Below, piece after piece: positions 61,977-64,000 of a DNA stretch of 64,000 nt. Position numbers and translations under genes: made by a program. Positions within the stretch are counted from its first letter, which is position 1; the number at the start of each line of letters is the position of its first letter. The stretch lies in assembly GCA_900548775.1 (NCBI GenBank), contig URLM01000006.1:1-64000 (forward strand), read 5' to 3'. Source of the stretch: an uncultured Olsenella sp. Its GTDB lineage: Bacteria > Actinomycetota > Coriobacteriia > Coriobacteriales > Atopobiaceae. A model generated the notes under the pieces. It was not told the origin of the DNA and did no database searches. It saw only the letters and a list, made by a program, of their open reading frames with translations.

Positions 61977-63206
61977 CTATCCGACAACGTACCAAGAAGG
62001 TGTCTTACATCCATACGGGAACATTGACGTAGTGTTTGCATCGTTCGGCAACTGCCAAGAATCAAGGGCAGTTGCATCCTTGAGAGAAACGCTTCCCCAG
62101 CTGTAGAACATGCGCACCGCATTTTTAACCTTAGAGACGTTCCACTTGGACAACGGTCTGAGGTCCGAGACAGAGTTGCTTAGTGTAAACATTCCTTCCA
62201 TGTTGCTGACGTTTGAGACATCCCAGCTGGCCAGGGGCGTGAGGTCATGAAGAGACGAGCACTCGTTAAACATCCAGCCCATATTCGTGACCTTCGAGGT
62301 ATCCCAACTGGACAAGGGCGAAATGTCCGAGAGGGTCGCACATCCCCAGAAGAATTCCTTAAGGAAACGGAAGCTTGTAACATCCCAGTTGGAGAGACCG
62401 GATATGTCCTCAAGTGAGTACCAGTTCGAAAAGCCAACGTTGTCGAAGCCGCTCAGCACCAACTCGCATCGCGAGGAGATCTTCTTCGCGTACCTGGCAC
62501 ACACCGCATTTGAGCCAGACCCCGAGAGGCCGCCACTGGCGCTGAAATCCGTTCTAGCGAGAAGCTCCTCAGCACTTCCATGGACAACAACCTTGCGTCC
62601 GGCGTCAGTGGCATCGGAGCCATCAATGACTAGCTCACCGTCATCGTAGAGTGTGGCGAATGCCTTAGACAGGGGAACCCTCTCAGAAGCACCGTAGAAG
62701 GCGACTCCCTCCTACTGCCAGCCAACAGAGCCAAGGTAGGCATACTCGCTGGCGTCGGTTGTGAAAAGGTGAGTTCCTTGGGTGAGCCAAGGGTTAAAAA
62801 GCCGGTAAATAGGTTTTGCACTCATGTCCGGAGCTGAATAGAAGGCGCGCCCCTCCTGCCTCCAACCAATGGAACCAAGACGGGCGTACTCATTGGCGTC
62901 CCCCGTGTAGAAGTGGTCCCCGGAATAAGGATTGTAAAGGCGCCAAACGGGGTTGCCAGAAGCAGGTGACTTCCAGGCCACACCCCCCTGCTTCCATCCG
63001 ATAGAGCCAAGGGAGGCGTACTCGCCGGCATCAGCGGTGAAGAGGTGCTCGCCGCTCCAGCGGTTGTAGACCCGGTACATAGGAAACGTGTTGCTCGAAG
63101 AGTCGCTTTCCCCAACCGCAAGCGTTGGCATCGCAAGTACAAAGAGGAATAGTGCGGCTGACACTGCCATCACGACGCGTAAAACATCAACAGGCTTTCT
63201 TCCCAT
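61977..63206 (-). pseudogene. BspA-like surface protein with DUF5648 repeats, split by an in-frame TAG
   Basis: One frame of 409 codons from the ATG at 63206 to the stop at 61977, broken by TAG at 62712-62714. The first part has a signal peptide (about 6-32), then repeats of the DUF5648 type (YRVYNRWSGEHLFTAD...GSIGWKQGG, YNPYSGDHFYTGD...GWRQEG). Past the stop the third repeat simply continues (EGVAFYGA), followed by BspA-type DUF285 repeats (LSSWDTSKVTNMGWMF, ASWDVSNVSNMEGMF). Aligning the repeats, the TAG stands where GWRQEG has Gln, so CAG to TAG is the likely change. Such proteins bind host or bacterial surfaces. No cell-wall anchor is visible at the C terminus. Confidence 0.83.
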
Positions 63207-63402
63207 GAAGACCACCAATCTTTACGGAAACTCAAAACACAAATATGTTATCCCATCGAGAATGCCTCCATGCGAAGCGCCCGGTAAGTATCGGAATTGC
63301 CGGCAAGCGGAACAATCGCAACGCAAGCCTCTCCGCCCACGGGCTCAGCAAACGTATAATCGAGTAACGCATCTAGACCCGAACGTCTACAAGGTGGCAT
63401 TC

Positions 63403-64000
63403 GTGAACATCAACTCATTGGGCATCTGCAGGCACGTGGAGAAGATCTACCAGCTGGTATCCATAGATGGGATTCCGGAAGATGCCCTTCTCGACATAAC
63501 TGCACAGGACGACAAGGGCAACAATGTCCCAGCAAAGGTCTTCCGAGATACGCCAACGGAAGCAGTCGTGGTTCTCATCGACGAGCACTCTGGCGCCTCG
63601 ACTGTAACCTACACGCTCTTCGCATCGGACGGGCCGATTACAGATCGTGACGCCTGGCGTGAAGTAGGCTCTGCGACCATGAGCTTCAACGACGCCAAGT
63701 GGCAGTCTCGCGTGAACTATCGAATGCATCGCGACCTTACCGCACGCATTCGCGACTACGATCTCGGCCACGCGTTCCTCTTCTCCACGATCTTCATCAA
63801 GAAGGCGATTCCTGACAGGGGCAGGGCAATCGTCAGAGTCGCCGTTCGCGTGCCTTGGCGAGAGGACGGCGAGATTGCGATACGCATTTGCGACCAGTCG
63901 CTTAACATCATTGACCCCGCTCCTACGCTCATGGGCTCTCAGCAGTTTGACTCTCGTTTTTCGGGTACAGTCAAGTACCGGGAGACGGTCTTCTCGGCCG
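63403..64000 (+). CDS. Unidentified protein, 5-prime part (runs off the window)
   Basis: An open frame without stops continues from the GTG at 63403, which has AAGGTGG 6 bases upstream, to the window edge (199 codons). An in-frame ATG at 63262 could also start it but has no ribosome site. The protein begins NINSLGICRHVEKIYQLVSI and then shows alternating beta-like segments (VVVLIDEHSGASTVTYTLFA, RAIVRVAVRVPW), with no signal peptide or membrane helix. It looks like the beta-sandwich N-terminal part seen ahead of some envelope glycosyltransferases, but no motif proves that. Codon usage agrees with a real gene on this strand. Confidence 0.6.
   Translation, partial: MNINSLGICRHVEKIYQLVSIDGIPEDALLDITAQDDKGNNVPAKVFRDTPTEAVVVLIDEHSGASTVTYTLFASDGPITDRDAWREVGSATMSFNDAKWQSRVNYRMHRDLTARIRDYDLGHAFLFSTIFIKKAIPDRGRAIVRVAVRVPWREDGEIAIRICDQSLNIIDPAPTLMGSQQFDSRFSGTVKYRETVFSA

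Noticed and set aside
5577..62714. TAG reassigned to an amino acid (alternative genetic code)
   Set aside because: Many intact conserved genes in the window end in TAG at their normal length, so TAG is an ordinary stop here.

Overview
This is one contiguous stretch of high-GC bacterial chromosome, densely coded, with mostly ATG/GTG starts and TAG as a very common stop. Gene content and order point to an anaerobic actinobacterium of the class Coriobacteriia, most like Olsenella/Atopobiaceae. The pointers are a GarA-like FHA gene followed by an FtsR-like MerR gene, a recA-recX/cinA/pgsA/rimO/rodZ/ftsK/RNase J block, hydrogenase maturation genes, a BspA-type surface protein, and SpoVS in a lineage not known to sporulate. 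The taxonomic call is inference; there is no rRNA gene, and I saw no tRNA gene, in the window.

Layout. 1-3429: end of hypB, a 968-aa iron-sulfur flavoprotein and hypA. 3627-9687: a phosphatase; an amino-acid permease split by an in-frame TAG, with an amidohydrolase and a LysR regulator; an AlaX-type editing enzyme on the other strand. 9935-15709: a PTS IIBC with a ceramidase-fold hydrolase, a MATE exporter and RecQ. 15797-16190: seven degenerate 61-bp tandem units with a palindromic core. 16215-20848 (minus): HAD hydrolase, ene-reductase and two-subunit aconitase X, a possible dehydrate-then-reduce pathway of unknown substrate. 21074-23385: serC-serA. 23483-33703: DUF1292 protein, M20 peptidase, phosphatidyltransferase, DacA, a divergent GcvT-like protein, RidA, GarA-like FHA, FtsR-like regulator, Apt, NlpC/P60 hydrolase and ClC channel. 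33715-39744 (minus): unknown membrane protein, TrxB, two NCS2 permeases, Dut and NrdR. 39895-42005: an SOS hub with a LysM membrane protein divergent from lexA and three LexA-box-like sites between them, then a DUF1624 protein. 41989-48795 (minus): rny, a stand-alone GHKL ATPase, spoVS, miaB, miaA, hflX. 49114-60088 (minus): rnj, ftsK, rodZ, yajQ, rimO, pgsA, cinA, recA, recX. 60457-64000: glycosyltransferase, a surface protein broken by an in-frame TAG, and a partial unidentified gene.

How it fits together. Housekeeping functions dominate: DNA repair and the SOS response (recA, recX, lexA, recQ, the LysM protein), RNA processing and modification (RNase Y, RNase J, MiaA, MiaB, RimO, AlaX), nucleotide economy (Apt, Dut, NrdR, uracil and purine permeases), and envelope growth (PgsA-type enzymes, DacA, NlpC/P60, RodZ, FtsK). 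The least explained parts are the aconitase X/ene-reductase cluster, the 61-bp palindromic array, the GHKL ATPase joined to RNase Y, a LexA-like box inside the rny promoter, and two unrelated genes each interrupted by a single in-frame amber codon.
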